Positions 50,389-58,815 are shown, counted from the first letter of the stretch. The stretch is DNA of 64,000 bases from Saccharothrix sp. NRRL B-16348 (GCF_001280085.1 NZ_LGED01000113.1:124001-188000); one strand, 5' to 3'. Translations and numbers: made by a program. The notes: a model not told the origin generated them from the sequence alone.

Positions 50389-50431
50389 TACTAAGTTACC
50401 GGTTAGTAGCATGGTTACCGGCTAGTAGCAT
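50389..50431. promoter_or_regulatory. Tandem 19-bp operator-like repeats
   Basis: Two head-to-tail copies of a 19-mer (50394-50412 and 50413-50431) differ at two positions. The first copy overlaps the inverted repeat TACTAA (50389-50394) and TTAGTA (50403-50408). Each copy ends in TAGCAT, a good -10 match; the second is 27 bp upstream of the enoyl-CoA hydratase start. It lies between the LexA-like and hydratase genes. Confidence 0.6.
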
Positions 50432-50457
50432 CCGTCCGGAGACCCAGGAGGACCCCC

Positions 50458-51129
50458 ATGCCGACGCTCGACCGCCACGACGACGTGTTCATCCTCGACC
50501 TCGGGGACACCGAGAACCGGTTCCACCCCGACTGGATCGCGTCGGTCGACGCCGCGCTCGGCGAGGTGGAGCGGGCGGAGGGCGCCCGCGCCCTGGTCAC
50601 CACCGCCACCGGCAAGTTCTTCTCCAACGGCCTCGACCTGGAGTGGTTGATGGCCAACGGCGACCACTACCGCGAGTACGTCGTGTCCGTGCACGAGCTG
50701 TTCGCGCGGGTGCTGTCGTTGCCGGTGATCACGGTGGCCGCGCTGCAGGGCCACACGTTCGCCGCCGGCGCGATGTTGTCCCTGGCGCACGACTTCCGCG
50801 TGATGCGCGCCGACCGCGGGTTCTGGTGCCTGCCCGAGGCCGAGATCAACATCCCGTTCACGCCGGGCATGTCCGCGTTGATCCAGGCCAGGCTGAGCCC
50901 GCGGACCGCGCACGAGGCCATGACGACGGCCCGCCGCTACGGGGGCGACGACGCGCTGGCCGCCGGCATCGTCGACCGCGCCGTGGGCGAGGACGCGGTC
51001 CGGTCGACCGCGGTCGAGATCGCCGCGGCGCAGGTCGGCAAGGCAGGCCCCACGCTGGGCACCATCAAGGCCCGCATGTACGGGTCCGCTTTGGACACGT
51101 TGCGGGACAAGGACAACCTGCTCGGCTGA
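50458..51129 (+). CDS. Enoyl-CoA hydratase/isomerase family protein
   Basis: 223-residue crotonase-fold protein. Oxyanion-hole segments are FFSNGLDLEWL and ALQGHTFAAGAMLSLAHDFRVM. In place of the hydratase Glu pair, the active-site strand reads CLPEAEINIPFTPGM, as in ECI-like delta3,delta2-enoyl-CoA isomerases, so isomerase activity is more likely. ATG 50458 follows CAGGAGGA. Probably fatty-acid degradation. Its upstream tandem repeats suggest control by a TetR/FadR-like repressor. A long terminator follows. Confidence 0.9.
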   Translation: MPTLDRHDDVFILDLGDTENRFHPDWIASVDAALGEVERAEGARALVTTATGKFFSNGLDLEWLMANGDHYREYVVSVHELFARVLSLPVITVAALQGHTFAAGAMLSLAHDFRVMRADRGFWCLPEAEINIPFTPGMSALIQARLSPRTAHEAMTTARRYGGDDALAAGIVDRAVGEDAVRSTAVEIAAAQVGKAGPTLGTIKARMYGSALDTLRDKDNLLG

Positions 51130-51139
51130 GCCTCCGAGG

Positions 51140-51181
51140 GGAGTGGCCTCCGACCTGGGGGTCGACATCGGAGGCCACTCC
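51140..51181. terminator. Bidirectional intrinsic terminator
   Basis: A perfect 14-bp stem (51140-51153 with 51168-51181) and a 14-nt loop lie between the convergent hydratase and PEP-utilising-type genes. Confidence 0.85.
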
Positions 51182-51253
51182 GGGAAGCGCCCGAGCGGCA
51201 CGTTCGCGGTGCGGTCGCGCCGCGGGTGACCTCGCGGCGGGTCGACCGTCGCG

Positions 51254-52477
51254 TCACCGTGATTCGTGGGCGTCCAAGGCGAGCTGCCTCAGTTCGGCGG
51301 TGCACAGCATGAACCGGTCGGTCGGCAGGTGCTTGAAGTAGTAGCCCACGTCCGCCCCCAGCGCGAACACGTGCACCGGCACCCCCGCCCGTCTGCCCGC
51401 TTCCACGGACTGGCGCAGCCCGGACATCACGGCCGCGTGCCGCGTCTGGTACGAGGAGGCGACCCGGTGGTTGCCCCGGTCCGCGGCGAGGTAGAACTGG
51501 GTCAAGTCCTTGGTGCCCACGAAGATCTCGCTCGCGCCCGCCTCGCAGAACTCGGCCGCCGAGTGGACCGCGGCGGGTGTCTCGACGAAGACCGACAGCG
51601 GCACGTCGTCGGGCAGGTCGAGCCGGACCCGCAGGCGCAGGAACTCGTCCTGGTCGTTGATGAACGGCACCGCGAAGTTCACCCGGTCCGCTTCCGGACC
51701 GAGCCGTTCCCGCACGTACGCGCGCAGGGCCCGGAACGCGTGCGGGTAGTGGGGTTCGTGCAGCAGCCACCGCGCGCCGTGCAGGCCTAGTTCCGGGTTG
51801 GACTCGTGGTCGACGTCCACGTCGTTGGTGATCTGCGCGGCGTCGTCCGACCGGAGGTCCAGCAGCCTCATCACCAGGCGTTGGCCCGGCAGGAGTTCCT
51901 TGACGATGGCGCACAGCTCCGCGCCGATCGCCGCGCCGTAGCGCTCGGCCTCGGGAACGCCCGCGCGGAGCGCGTCGAGCGGGCTCAGGCCCGCCGAGAG
52001 GCAGACGAACTCCTCGCGGATGAAGAACGAGGTCACCTGGTCGACGCGGGGCTGGATCGCGTTCGTCGACTGGATGTCGGTCGCGTCGGCGATGACGACG
52101 CACACCGAGCGGAGGTCGTCGGGGGTGACGGTGGGGTATTCCGCGGATTGCGCGGTGGACTCGACTCCGCCGAGGGTGACCGACTCCCGGTCGGTCCGCA
52201 CGGTCAGGTCTCCGACCAGTCCGGCGAGTTCGTCGTGCGGAATCCGGAGCACCGGAATTCCGCGGGACCGGCACAACGATTCCATGTGACCTGTGCGGCC
52301 TCCGCCGGAACAGACCACGGCGGCCGACTTGACGATGGTGTCGTAGAGCTCGGGGCCGAGCGCCTCGACCACCAGCACGGAGCCGGGCAGGGGTCTGCGG
52401 GTGTGATTGGCGATGCCGCGAACACTCGTCGACGGCGAACCGACGAGCAATACCCCTGGGATCTCGCGCGGGCTCAC
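51254..52477 (-). CDS. PEP-utilising enzyme-like protein (mobile domain + TIM barrel), atypical
   Basis: 407 residues. Residues 1-95 form a swivelling phospho-His domain (GGGRTGHMESLCRSRGIPVL, with His in the TxH position). Residues about 130-400 align with the PEP-binding barrel of enzyme I/PEP synthase: FFIREEFVCL, VMRLLDLRSDD, NPELGLHGAR, FAVPFINDQDEF, and VFVETPAAVH with GTKDLTQFYLAADRGN. The usual proton-donor Cys motif (CGExA) near the end is replaced by HVFALGADVGYYF, so standard PEP chemistry is doubtful. There is no nucleotide-binding or HPr-binding domain. It starts GTG 52477, overlapping the stop of a small ORF by 4 nt. It may serve a specialised pathway with the FAD protein upstream. 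Confidence 0.8.
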   Translation of the reverse strand: MSPREIPGVLLVGSPSTSVRGIANHTRRPLPGSVLVVEALGPELYDTIVKSAAVVCSGGGRTGHMESLCRSRGIPVLRIPHDELAGLVGDLTVRTDRESVTLGGVESTAQSAEYPTVTPDDLRSVCVVIADATDIQSTNAIQPRVDQVTSFFIREEFVCLSAGLSPLDALRAGVPEAERYGAAIGAELCAIVKELLPGQRLVMRLLDLRSDDAAQITNDVDVDHESNPELGLHGARWLLHEPHYPHAFRALRAYVRERLGPEADRVNFAVPFINDQDEFLRLRVRLDLPDDVPLSVFVETPAAVHSAAEFCEAGASEIFVGTKDLTQFYLAADRGNHRVASSYQTRHAAVMSGLRQSVEAGRRAGVPVHVFALGADVGYYFKHLPTDRFMLCTAELRQLALDAHESR

Positions 52478-52665
52478 GGCATCCTCCTACCGATTCCGGT
52501 CGGTTTGCGGACCTGGCGAGCGTGTCGGCCTGGTTGCCGACCTTCGGGGCCGACATCGCGCACGATGCCGGCCCCGGGTTTGCGTCGAAGACGACGAGCC
52601 ATGAGACGAGCCTCGCAGTCGTCCGACCTGCGGCGCATCTTCTCGAATGCGAGGTAGTGGTCCAT
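52474..52665 (-). CDS. Small basic ORF coupled to the PEP-utilising-like gene
   Basis: 63 residues from ATG 52665 (or 66 from GTG 52674): MDHYLAFEKMRRRSDDCEAR, then LMARRLRRKPGAG and a basic, Gly/Arg-rich end. Its stop overlaps the next start (GTGA), typical of translational coupling, but no clear ribosome site precedes it. It lies 106 bp after the FAD-protein gene. Real expression is uncertain; it could be a coupling leader or a peptide substrate. Confidence 0.35.
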   Translation of the reverse strand: MDHYLAFEKMRRRSDDCEARLMARRLRRKPGAGIVRDVGPEGRQPGRHARQVRKPTGIGRRMP

Positions 52666-52770
52666 TCGAGCCACACCGCGTGCGGCCGATGGGCAACGGC
52701 GGAGTAGTCGCCCGGTTCGCGAGTCGCGTAGAAATGGTGGTGAGGAGCCGAGCCGGTGCGGCCGATCGGT

Positions 52771-54642
52771 TCAGCCGACCGGCTCCACCGAACCTTCGAG
52801 CCCGAGCAGGAAACGGAGTTCGCGCGGGGTCACCGAGAGGTCGGTCAGCTTCGTGGTGGCGGCCGAGTTCACCGCGAACCGCAAAGCGGGGTCGGTCGGC
52901 GGTGCGGTTCCGCCGCGCGCGGCGAGGTCCCGGATCCGCTGGATGGCCCCTTCGAGCCGGACCGCCAGCGCCTCGCGGTCGTCACGGCGGCGGGTCGCCA
53001 TCCGGCGGACGTCGAGCATGACCGCCTGCGAAACGGCGTCGCGCAATTCAGGGTCGGCCGTGCCGGTCAGCGTGCCGGCGAGTTCGGTGGAACGCTCGTC
53101 GAAACACGATTCGATCCGGTGCAGCGAGGTGGCCGCGACTTCCACCGAGTGGTTCTTGATCGCGGCGAGGTTGAACGTGAACGCGCCCGTGCGGCCGTTC
53201 CGGATGATTTCGTCGCCTTCCCGCGGGCTGCCCACGACGGAAACGGGTCCGGACGGCGTGCCGTCCGGGCCGAGCAGCCGGCCGAACGGGTCGACTTCGA
53301 CACCGCGCCCGGTCCGCTGGTGCGCGACGGCGACTTTCTTGCGCAGCAGGTTCGACCAGAGCGCGGAGTCGGCGCGCTCGTAGTTCGTCTCGCGCCCGAA
53401 ATTCGAGACGACGAGATCCGCCTCGATCGTCCGCGTCGAGTCCTGTCCCGCGATCGAAACGACGAGCGTGCCCGCTCCGGTGGCGCTGATGTGCTGGACG
53501 CGGCCGGTGGTCAGCGCGATCTGCCCGCCTTCGCCCATGGCCGCGTCGACGATGTTCGTCGTGTAGGACATCGCGCTCACCCGCAGCACGGCCAACAGGC
53601 TCCCGTAGCTGTCGAGCAGCCCGCGGAGTTCGTCCGTGGGAATTCGTTCGAGAATCGCGGGCAAGTACGGTTCCCACGACTTGGCGACCCGTTCCGTCAC
53701 CACGACAGGAGACACTTCGGGGTGCTCACGGGTGAGGACCGCACACGCGCGATCCCATTCTTCCCGGAAGCGGCGCACGAATTCCTCGCGCCCTTCGTAG
53801 GTGTCGCCGAGCAGCTGCGGCGCCGGCAGTTCGAGCACTTGGTGCTGGTGGTTCGGCGGATAGGTCCGGGGCGTCAGCCCGGATCCCGAAATCATGTGGA
53901 TCGGGCCTTCGTGCCCCCGGCGTAACAGCAGGGTCGCCGTGTCGTACGCGCTGAGCAGCGTGCCGACGATGGCCACCACGCCGTCTTTCCGCACGTCCAG
54001 CACCCGTTCGATACCGCTCTGGGAATACGGGCTGCGCACGAACGCCGGGTGCTCCAGCACGTCGGCCGCGAAAGCCGGGTACTTCGTCTCCAGCCCGGTG
54101 GCGAGCACGACGTGGTCGGCCTTGAGGATCACCTGCCCGGTTTCGCCGCCCTCGGACGGATCGGCGAGGTTCTCCACGACGACGTGCGCGTGGTCGTGGA
54201 AGACCTCCACGTCGACCGCTTCGCCGTCGAGCTCGACCAGCACCACGCCCGCAGCCGCCTCGCGGACCGCCTCGGCGAGCCTGCTCTCCAGGTAGTCCTG
54301 GTAGATGCGGCGCGGCGCGGGACCGGATTCGGTGAACTCGAAGTCGCGCCAGTCCGCGGGCCAGTCCGACCGGTCGGCCTCGCGGTTGGCCCAACCGATG
54401 AAGTCGTCGACGTCCTCGCGGAATGCCGACATGCGGCCCGCCTGGATGTTGAACACGTGGTGCCAGTGGTTGCTCTCGCGCTGGTACGCCACGCCCGAAC
54501 TCCGGTATTCCGGACGGCGTTCCACCAGCACGACCTCCAATGGCTCGCGGGCGAACCGGAGAAAACGGATGGCGGTCGCCGTGCCGGCCAGACCCGCTCC
54601 GACGACGACAACCCTGCGGAACCGGTCGAAGCTTTTCACCAT
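52771..54642 (-). CDS. FAD/NAD(P)-binding protein (NAD_binding_9 type)
   Basis: 623 residues from ATG 54642 (GAGGTGG upstream). N-terminal FAD Rossmann motif VVVVGAGLAGTATAIRFLRF; then SSGVAYQRESNHWHHVFNIQAGRM (the VF-N segment is typical of NAD_binding_9 proteins); a second dinucleotide motif VVAIVGTLLSAYDTATLLLRRGHEG; VVSNFGRETNY near the C-terminal third. Relatives are flavoproteins linked to siderophore or amino-acid hydroxylation, and to unknown oxidations. It is probably co-transcribed with the small ORF and PEP-utilising-like gene downstream. No substrate can be named. Confidence 0.85.
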   Translation of the reverse strand: MVKSFDRFRRVVVVGAGLAGTATAIRFLRFAREPLEVVLVERRPEYRSSGVAYQRESNHWHHVFNIQAGRMSAFREDVDDFIGWANREADRSDWPADWRDFEFTESGPAPRRIYQDYLESRLAEAVREAAAGVVLVELDGEAVDVEVFHDHAHVVVENLADPSEGGETGQVILKADHVVLATGLETKYPAFAADVLEHPAFVRSPYSQSGIERVLDVRKDGVVAIVGTLLSAYDTATLLLRRGHEGPIHMISGSGLTPRTYPPNHQHQVLELPAPQLLGDTYEGREEFVRRFREEWDRACAVLTREHPEVSPVVVTERVAKSWEPYLPAILERIPTDELRGLLDSYGSLLAVLRVSAMSYTTNIVDAAMGEGGQIALTTGRVQHISATGAGTLVVSIAGQDSTRTIEADLVVSNFGRETNYERADSALWSNLLRKKVAVAHQRTGRGVEVDPFGRLLGPDGTPSGPVSVVGSPREGDEIIRNGRTGAFTFNLAAIKNHSVEVAATSLHRIESCFDERSTELAGTLTGTADPELRDAVSQAVMLDVRRMATRRRDDREALAVRLEGAIQRIRDLAARGGTAPPTDPALRFAVNSAATTKLTDLSVTPRELRFLLGLEGSVEPVG

Positions 54643-55048
54643 GCCACCTCTGTCCCCTCTGGCGCTACCCACCGAAGTCGGGACGACGCGGTCGTAGCCA
54701 CGCCGTTCCGCGTCCGAGCATTGGGTGATCGAGGAGCAGAATACCGTTGATCAGGCGAGGTGGACATGCCGCGAGACCCGCGTGACCCAATCGTTCTTTG
54801 GATTTCACGTCCGATCTCACCGGACCTTCGACGCGTTCGACGCGACGATCACCGCAGGTCACCGCGCCGGACGCCGGGCGGAGTCGGCGCCGACGGATAT
54901 CCGCACATTACCGAAGCGATTTCGACAGGTGTGCTTGACAATTCTTCGGCAGGCTTGGGCACAGCCGGAGCCCGCACCGCAGAAATGCGGAAGGCCGCCG
55001 ACGGCCGTGCGTCGACGACCTCGCGGCGGGAAGGGAGGGGGTCGGGCG
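54643..55048. other. 406-bp stretch without a supported gene
   Basis: It lies between the FAD-protein start and the TetR stop, both on minus. G+C drops between about 54700 and 54960. It should carry the promoter of the FAD-protein gene and the end of the TetR transcript. A plus-strand TTGACA occurs near 54934 without a -10 partner. Confidence 0.6.
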
Positions 55049-55657
55049 TCAGGAGCCGTTCGACCGCGGCGCGGCGGCCGCCAGGAGCCGTTCCGCCAGA
55101 CCCCGTCCCCGCTTGGCGGGGCCGTCCGGACCGAACGACTGCCCCGAGGCGTGCAAGCCCTCGAAGACCAGCATCAGGTGGTCGGCCAACGCGTCCGGGT
55201 CCTCGACGCCGAGCTGGTCGGTCAACTCGCGGATCCGCACCTTGGTCCACGACTTCGCCACGACGGCGTTGTGGTGCGCGGGCAGGTCGGGCTCCGGGAA
55301 CTCGGCCAGCGACATGAGGAACTTGCAGCCGCGGAACGTCGCGGTGGAGACCTCGGCGAAGACCATGTCGAACACCGCCAGGATCTGGTCGCGCGGATCG
55401 GGGCCCGCTTCCTCGACCGCGGCGGTGAACCGGCCGCGGAAGTCGAGGTCGGCCCGCTCGACGTAGGCGCCGACGAGATCGTCCTTGGACGCGAACAGGC
55501 GGTAGAGGGTGGTCGGCGCGACACCGGCCTCGGCCGCGATGAGGTCGACGCCCGTGGCGCGGATTCCCCTCAGGTAGAACAGGTTCCCGGCCACTCGCAG
55601 TACGTGGGACCGGGTCTCAGCAGCGGATCGATGCACGGTTCCCCTCGCCGTTGCCAT
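55049..55657 (-). CDS. TetR/AcrR-family regulator
   Basis: 202 residues. The N-terminal helix-turn-helix is LRVAGNLFYLRGIRATGVDLIAAEAGVAPTTLYRLFASKDDLV. The C-terminal ligand domain is of the TetR_C type seen with AcrR/LmrA-like repressors (FRGCKFLMSLAEFPEPDLP, LMLVFEGLHASG). The ATG at 55657 follows directly on a perfect inverted repeat, with a -10-like TATAGG just beyond, so the mRNA is probably leaderless and autorepressed. Its likely targets are itself and the carotenoid-oxygenase-like gene upstream. Confidence 0.92.
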   Translation of the reverse strand: MATARGTVHRSAAETRSHVLRVAGNLFYLRGIRATGVDLIAAEAGVAPTTLYRLFASKDDLVGAYVERADLDFRGRFTAAVEEAGPDPRDQILAVFDMVFAEVSTATFRGCKFLMSLAEFPEPDLPAHHNAVVAKSWTKVRIRELTDQLGVEDPDALADHLMLVFEGLHASGQSFGPDGPAKRGRGLAERLLAAAAPRSNGS

Positions 55658-55659
55658 GC

Positions 55660-55675
55660 TAGGGATGGTTCCCTA
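55660..55675. promoter_or_regulatory. TetR operator-like inverted repeat
   Basis: TAGGGA (55660-55665) and TCCCTA (55670-55675) are perfect 6-bp arms around TGGT. It begins two bases upstream of the TetR start codon and overlaps its -10 region. Confidence 0.6.
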
Positions 55676-55769
55676 TAGTCTACTCCCGCAACAGGGGCCC
55701 CACCATTCCCCGCGTGATCCGCTTGCCGCGGCGACGATCCAGGCCGCGGCCACGTCACGTCAAGCCGAT

Positions 55770-56768
55770 TCACGCCGCCGCACGGCCCTCGAGCCACGTC
55801 GCCCGCCGCGACGCCTCGACCGCGAACGGCAGGCGCACCACCGCGACCGGCGGACCGGCGAGGTCGGCCGCGTCCAGCACCAGCACCTCGTCACCCGCGA
55901 CGGACACCACCCAGCCCTGGCCCTCGTCCTCGCCGTTCGGCACGAACACCGGCTGGCCGGGCGTGATGCCCAGCTCGCGGCGCCACGTGCAGCCCAGCGC
56001 CACGTCGTGGCGGACGATCGCGGTGCCCGCCGTGCCGAACACGAAGCGGTGGCGACGGCCCGTCAGGCGCTCGTCGACCGCGCCGACGTCCATCGCGGGC
56101 AGGTCGACCCGGCGCACGCCGCCGGTCGCGAGGTCCAGCGTGTGGCGGCGCAGCACGCCCGGCGCCCAGATGGCGTCCACGACCACGCGACCGAGGTCCT
56201 CGTAGACGTTGACCAAGGACAGCACCTCGCCCTCGCCCACCTCGAACCAGTGCGGCCGGCCGTAGGCGAGCAGGCCGATGCGCGTCGGGCCGGCGGCCGG
56301 GCCGGAGTACGGGTCGCGCATGCCGACGAGGTCCGCCGCGCGGCTGTAGTACGGCGCCGAGTCGAAAACGACCACGAACCGCTCCGTCACACCGACCGCC
56401 CGCATCCGGGGCGCGCCGTCGAGCGGGAACGGCTCGGCCCGCAGCACTTCGCCGTCGTCGCCGAGCGTCACGTGCTCGGCGTAACCGAGGTCCGGGTGCG
56501 ACATGGCCGTGTGCCACACCTCGCCGTCGAAGACGGGGCGGGCCATCGTGGCGCCGGAGGGCCAGTCGGCCGGCGCGAGCGCCGCCGGACGCGCCCCGCG
56601 GTACCACTGGGCGCCATCGGGCCCGAGCCGGACACCCGACACGCCGTACTTGCCGGACCACACGAGAGCACCGTCCAGCCCGGCGGGCAGTGCACCTCGC
56701 ACCACCAGCGCTTCCGCGACTTCCTGTACCGACGCGACCACGCCCACCACCCCGTCCACGCGTTCCAT
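55770..56768 (-). CDS. Carotenoid-oxygenase-like beta-propeller protein lacking iron ligands
   Basis: 332 residues, shorter than the usual 450-500. Family marks: LPAGLDGALVWSG, GVRLGPDGAQWYR (near 46-57), VTERFVVVFDS, LVNVYEDLGRVVVDAI, and the C-terminal GQPVFVPNGEDEGQGWVV with VLDAADLAGPPVAVVRLPF. The four conserved iron-binding His should lie in AHP, MHD, HPxNA and FHGxW contexts. Here they read ARP, MRA, SLVN and RRATW, so by eye all are lost. It is probably non-catalytic: a binding or scaffold protein, or a relic. The start codon lies in an inverted repeat with a strong AT-rich promoter. Confidence 0.7.
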   Translation of the reverse strand: MERVDGVVGVVASVQEVAEALVVRGALPAGLDGALVWSGKYGVSGVRLGPDGAQWYRGARPAALAPADWPSGATMARPVFDGEVWHTAMSHPDLGYAEHVTLGDDGEVLRAEPFPLDGAPRMRAVGVTERFVVVFDSAPYYSRAADLVGMRDPYSGPAAGPTRIGLLAYGRPHWFEVGEGEVLSLVNVYEDLGRVVVDAIWAPGVLRRHTLDLATGGVRRVDLPAMDVGAVDERLTGRRHRFVFGTAGTAIVRHDVALGCTWRRELGITPGQPVFVPNGEDEGQGWVVSVAGDEVLVLDAADLAGPPVAVVRLPFAVEASRRATWLEGRAAA

Positions 56769-56807
56769 AACACTGTCTTACTACTATTTATAGCGGCGTT
56801 ATGGAAC
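56762..56807. promoter_or_regulatory. Long operator/promoter inverted repeat at a start codon
   Basis: GTTCCATAAC (56762-56771) and GTTATGGAAC (56798-56807) are perfect 10-bp arms separated by 26 bp. The left arm includes the start codon of the carotenoid-oxygenase-like gene. The spacer holds TATAAAT on the minus strand, a good -10. Repressor binding would block both transcription and start. Confidence 0.6.
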
Positions 56808-56935
56808 CTCGTCAAGCCGATCGCGCCCTCCTGGCCGGCTATACCCATATGGCGTATTGCCCACACCTGCGGGACAGGGCGTCCTAGCGGCACGTCCTCC
56901 GTTCGAAACCCGCTTGACCTGCGCGTTCCGGCGCC

Positions 56936-57190
56936 GACCGCGGGGAAGCCGCGGAGAAGTCCGGTGACGAACGGCTCCAGGCGATGAACGTCTCCGCCCT
57001 GTCCTGGGTGTTCTTCACGCAGGGGCGGTTGGACGACGCGGAGACGGCGGCCCTGAGGCAAGCCGAGCAGCTGCAACCCGACTTCGTGCGCGGCTCGGCC
57101 GAGAGCTTGACGGTGTGGGCCATCCTCATGCTGCGCCGGCTGAGCCCGGACACGGCAACGGCACCTCGCTGTGGGACGAGGTGCCGTTGA
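56936..57190 (+). pseudogene. Remnant of an XRE/TPR-type regulator
   Basis: A fragment reads GEAAEKSGDERLQAMNVSAL, FTQGRLDDAETAALRQAEQL and QPDFVRGSAESLTVWAILML. This resembles the TPR part of actinobacterial XRE-family regulators (RLDEAERVAVRAAEQ...PSFxR). The DNA-binding domain and the rest are missing, and it runs into a terminator. No start or ribosome site is convincing. Confidence 0.55.
57157..57188. terminator. Intrinsic terminator
   Basis: A perfect 12-bp stem (57157-57168 with 57177-57188) and 8-nt loop lie just downstream of the minus-strand carboxylase gene. Confidence 0.8.
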
Positions 57191-57207
57191 GGAGGTGCCG
57201 CGAACCG

Positions 57208-58815
57208 CTACAGCGGCACGTTGCCGTGCTTGCGCGCCGGAGTCGGGCGGCGCTTGTCGCGCAGCATCGCCAGACCCCGGGCCACCGCGGACCGGGTGTG
57301 CGACGGGTCGATCACGTCGTCCACCAGGCCCCGCTCGGCGGCGTAGTAGGGGTGCACCAGCTGTTCCGAGTACTCGGCCAGCAGTTCGGCGCGCAGGGCG
57401 TCCGGGTCGGCCGACGCCGCCAACTCCTTGCGGAAGATGACGTTCACGGCGCCTTCCGCGCCCATCACCGCGATCTCGTTGGTCGGCCAGGCCAGCGACA
57501 GGTCCGTCCCGATGGACCGGGAGTCCATCACGATGTACGCGCCGCCGTAGGCCTTGCGCACGATCACCTGGATGCGTGGCACGGTCGCCTCGCAGTAGGC
57601 GTAGAGCAGCTTCGCCCCGTGCCGGATCACGCCCGCGTGCTCCTGAGCCGTGCCCGGCAGGAACCCGGGAACGTCCACGAGCGACACGAGCGGGATGCCG
57701 AACGCGTCGCAGAACCGCACGAACCGCGCCGCCTTCTGGGACGCCTCGATGTCCAGCACGCCCGCGAACACCATCGGCTGGTTGCCGACCATGCCGACCA
57801 CCGCGCCGTCGATCCGGCCGAACGCCACCACCACGTTGCGCGCCCACCCCTCGTGGACTTCGAGGAACTCCCCGTCGTCCACCAGTTCCGCGATGAGCGT
57901 GCGCATGTCGTAGGGCTTGTTCGGCTCGACGGGCACGATCGAGGCGAACTCCGGCCGCACGTCGTCCACCGCGCCGACGGGCTCGTGGGCGGGCGGGGAC
58001 TCCAGGTTGTTCGACGGCAGCATCGACACCAGGTAGCGGACGTCCTCCAGGCACGACTCCTCGTCGTCGTGCACGAACGAAGCCACGCCCGACAGCTCGC
58101 CGTGCACGGACGCGCCGCCCAGCTCGTCGTGCGTGACCTTCTCCCCCGACACGGCCTGCACCACGTCGGGACCGGTCAGGTACATCTGCGCGGTGCCGCG
58201 GACCATGAACGTGAAGTCGGCCAGCGCGGGCGAGTACGCGGCGCCGCCCGCGGACGGGCCGAGCACCACCGCGATCTGCGGTATGACGCCGGACGCCGCG
58301 ACCTGGCGGCGGAAGATGCCGCCGTAGCCGTCCAGCGCCATCACGCCTTCCTGGATGCGCGCGCCGCCGCTGTCGTTCAGCGCGATGACGGGCGAGCCGG
58401 TGTCGATGGCCATGTCCATCACCTTGTGGATCTTCGCCGCGTGCGCCTGCCCGAGCGAACCGCCGAAGATGGTGAAGTCCTGCGCGTAGACGAACACGCG
58501 CCGTCCCTCGATGGTGCCCGAGCCCGCCACCACGCCGTCGGTGTGCGGTCGGTGCTCGGACACCTTCAACCCGTGCGCCTGGTGCCGCCGGTACAGCTCG
58601 ATCTCGGTGAACGAGTCCTTGTCCAGCAGCATCTCCAGGCGTTCCCGGGCGGTGCGCTTGCCGAGCGAGCGCTGTCGGCGCACGGCCTCGGCGTTGGACA
58701 CGGCGCGGTCGCGCAAATCGTCGTTGCGCTCCCGCAGCAGGTCCATCGTGCGGATGGGCAGTTCGGGCCGGAAGTCCGAGTGCCCGTTGACTTGGTCGAT
58801 CCCTGAAGTGGTCAT
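57208..58815 (-). CDS. Acyl-CoA carboxylase beta (carboxyltransferase) subunit
   Basis: 535 residues from ATG 58815. Both carboxyltransferase halves are present: GGSLGQAHAAKIHKVMDMAI and ALNDSGGARIQEGVMALDGYG (N-terminal, acyl-CoA site), and GFLPGTAQEHAGVIRHGAKLLYAYCEATVP with KAYGGAYIVMDSRSIG (C-terminal, biotin site). Related to propionyl/acetyl-CoA carboxylase PccB/AccD. No biotin-carboxylase alpha subunit is adjacent. The start overlaps the upstream epimerase stop by 4 nt. Malonyl- or methylmalonyl-CoA supply for the enediyne PKS is a reasonable inference. Confidence 0.93.
   Translation of the reverse strand: MTTSGIDQVNGHSDFRPELPIRTMDLLRERNDDLRDRAVSNAEAVRRQRSLGKRTARERLEMLLDKDSFTEIELYRRHQAHGLKVSEHRPHTDGVVAGSGTIEGRRVFVYAQDFTIFGGSLGQAHAAKIHKVMDMAIDTGSPVIALNDSGGARIQEGVMALDGYGGIFRRQVAASGVIPQIAVVLGPSAGGAAYSPALADFTFMVRGTAQMYLTGPDVVQAVSGEKVTHDELGGASVHGELSGVASFVHDDEESCLEDVRYLVSMLPSNNLESPPAHEPVGAVDDVRPEFASIVPVEPNKPYDMRTLIAELVDDGEFLEVHEGWARNVVVAFGRIDGAVVGMVGNQPMVFAGVLDIEASQKAARFVRFCDAFGIPLVSLVDVPGFLPGTAQEHAGVIRHGAKLLYAYCEATVPRIQVIVRKAYGGAYIVMDSRSIGTDLSLAWPTNEIAVMGAEGAVNVIFRKELAASADPDALRAELLAEYSEQLVHPYYAAERGLVDDVIDPSHTRSAVARGLAMLRDKRRPTPARKHGNVPL

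Noticed and set aside
54934..54960. Plus-strand TTGACA as a promoter
   Set aside because: No -10 partner at 16-19 bp and no plus-strand gene follows.
56801..56887. A 28-codon plus-strand ORF starting in the right arm of the inverted repeat
   Set aside because: Very short, no ribosome site, and its start is explained by the palindrome of the opposite gene's start region.
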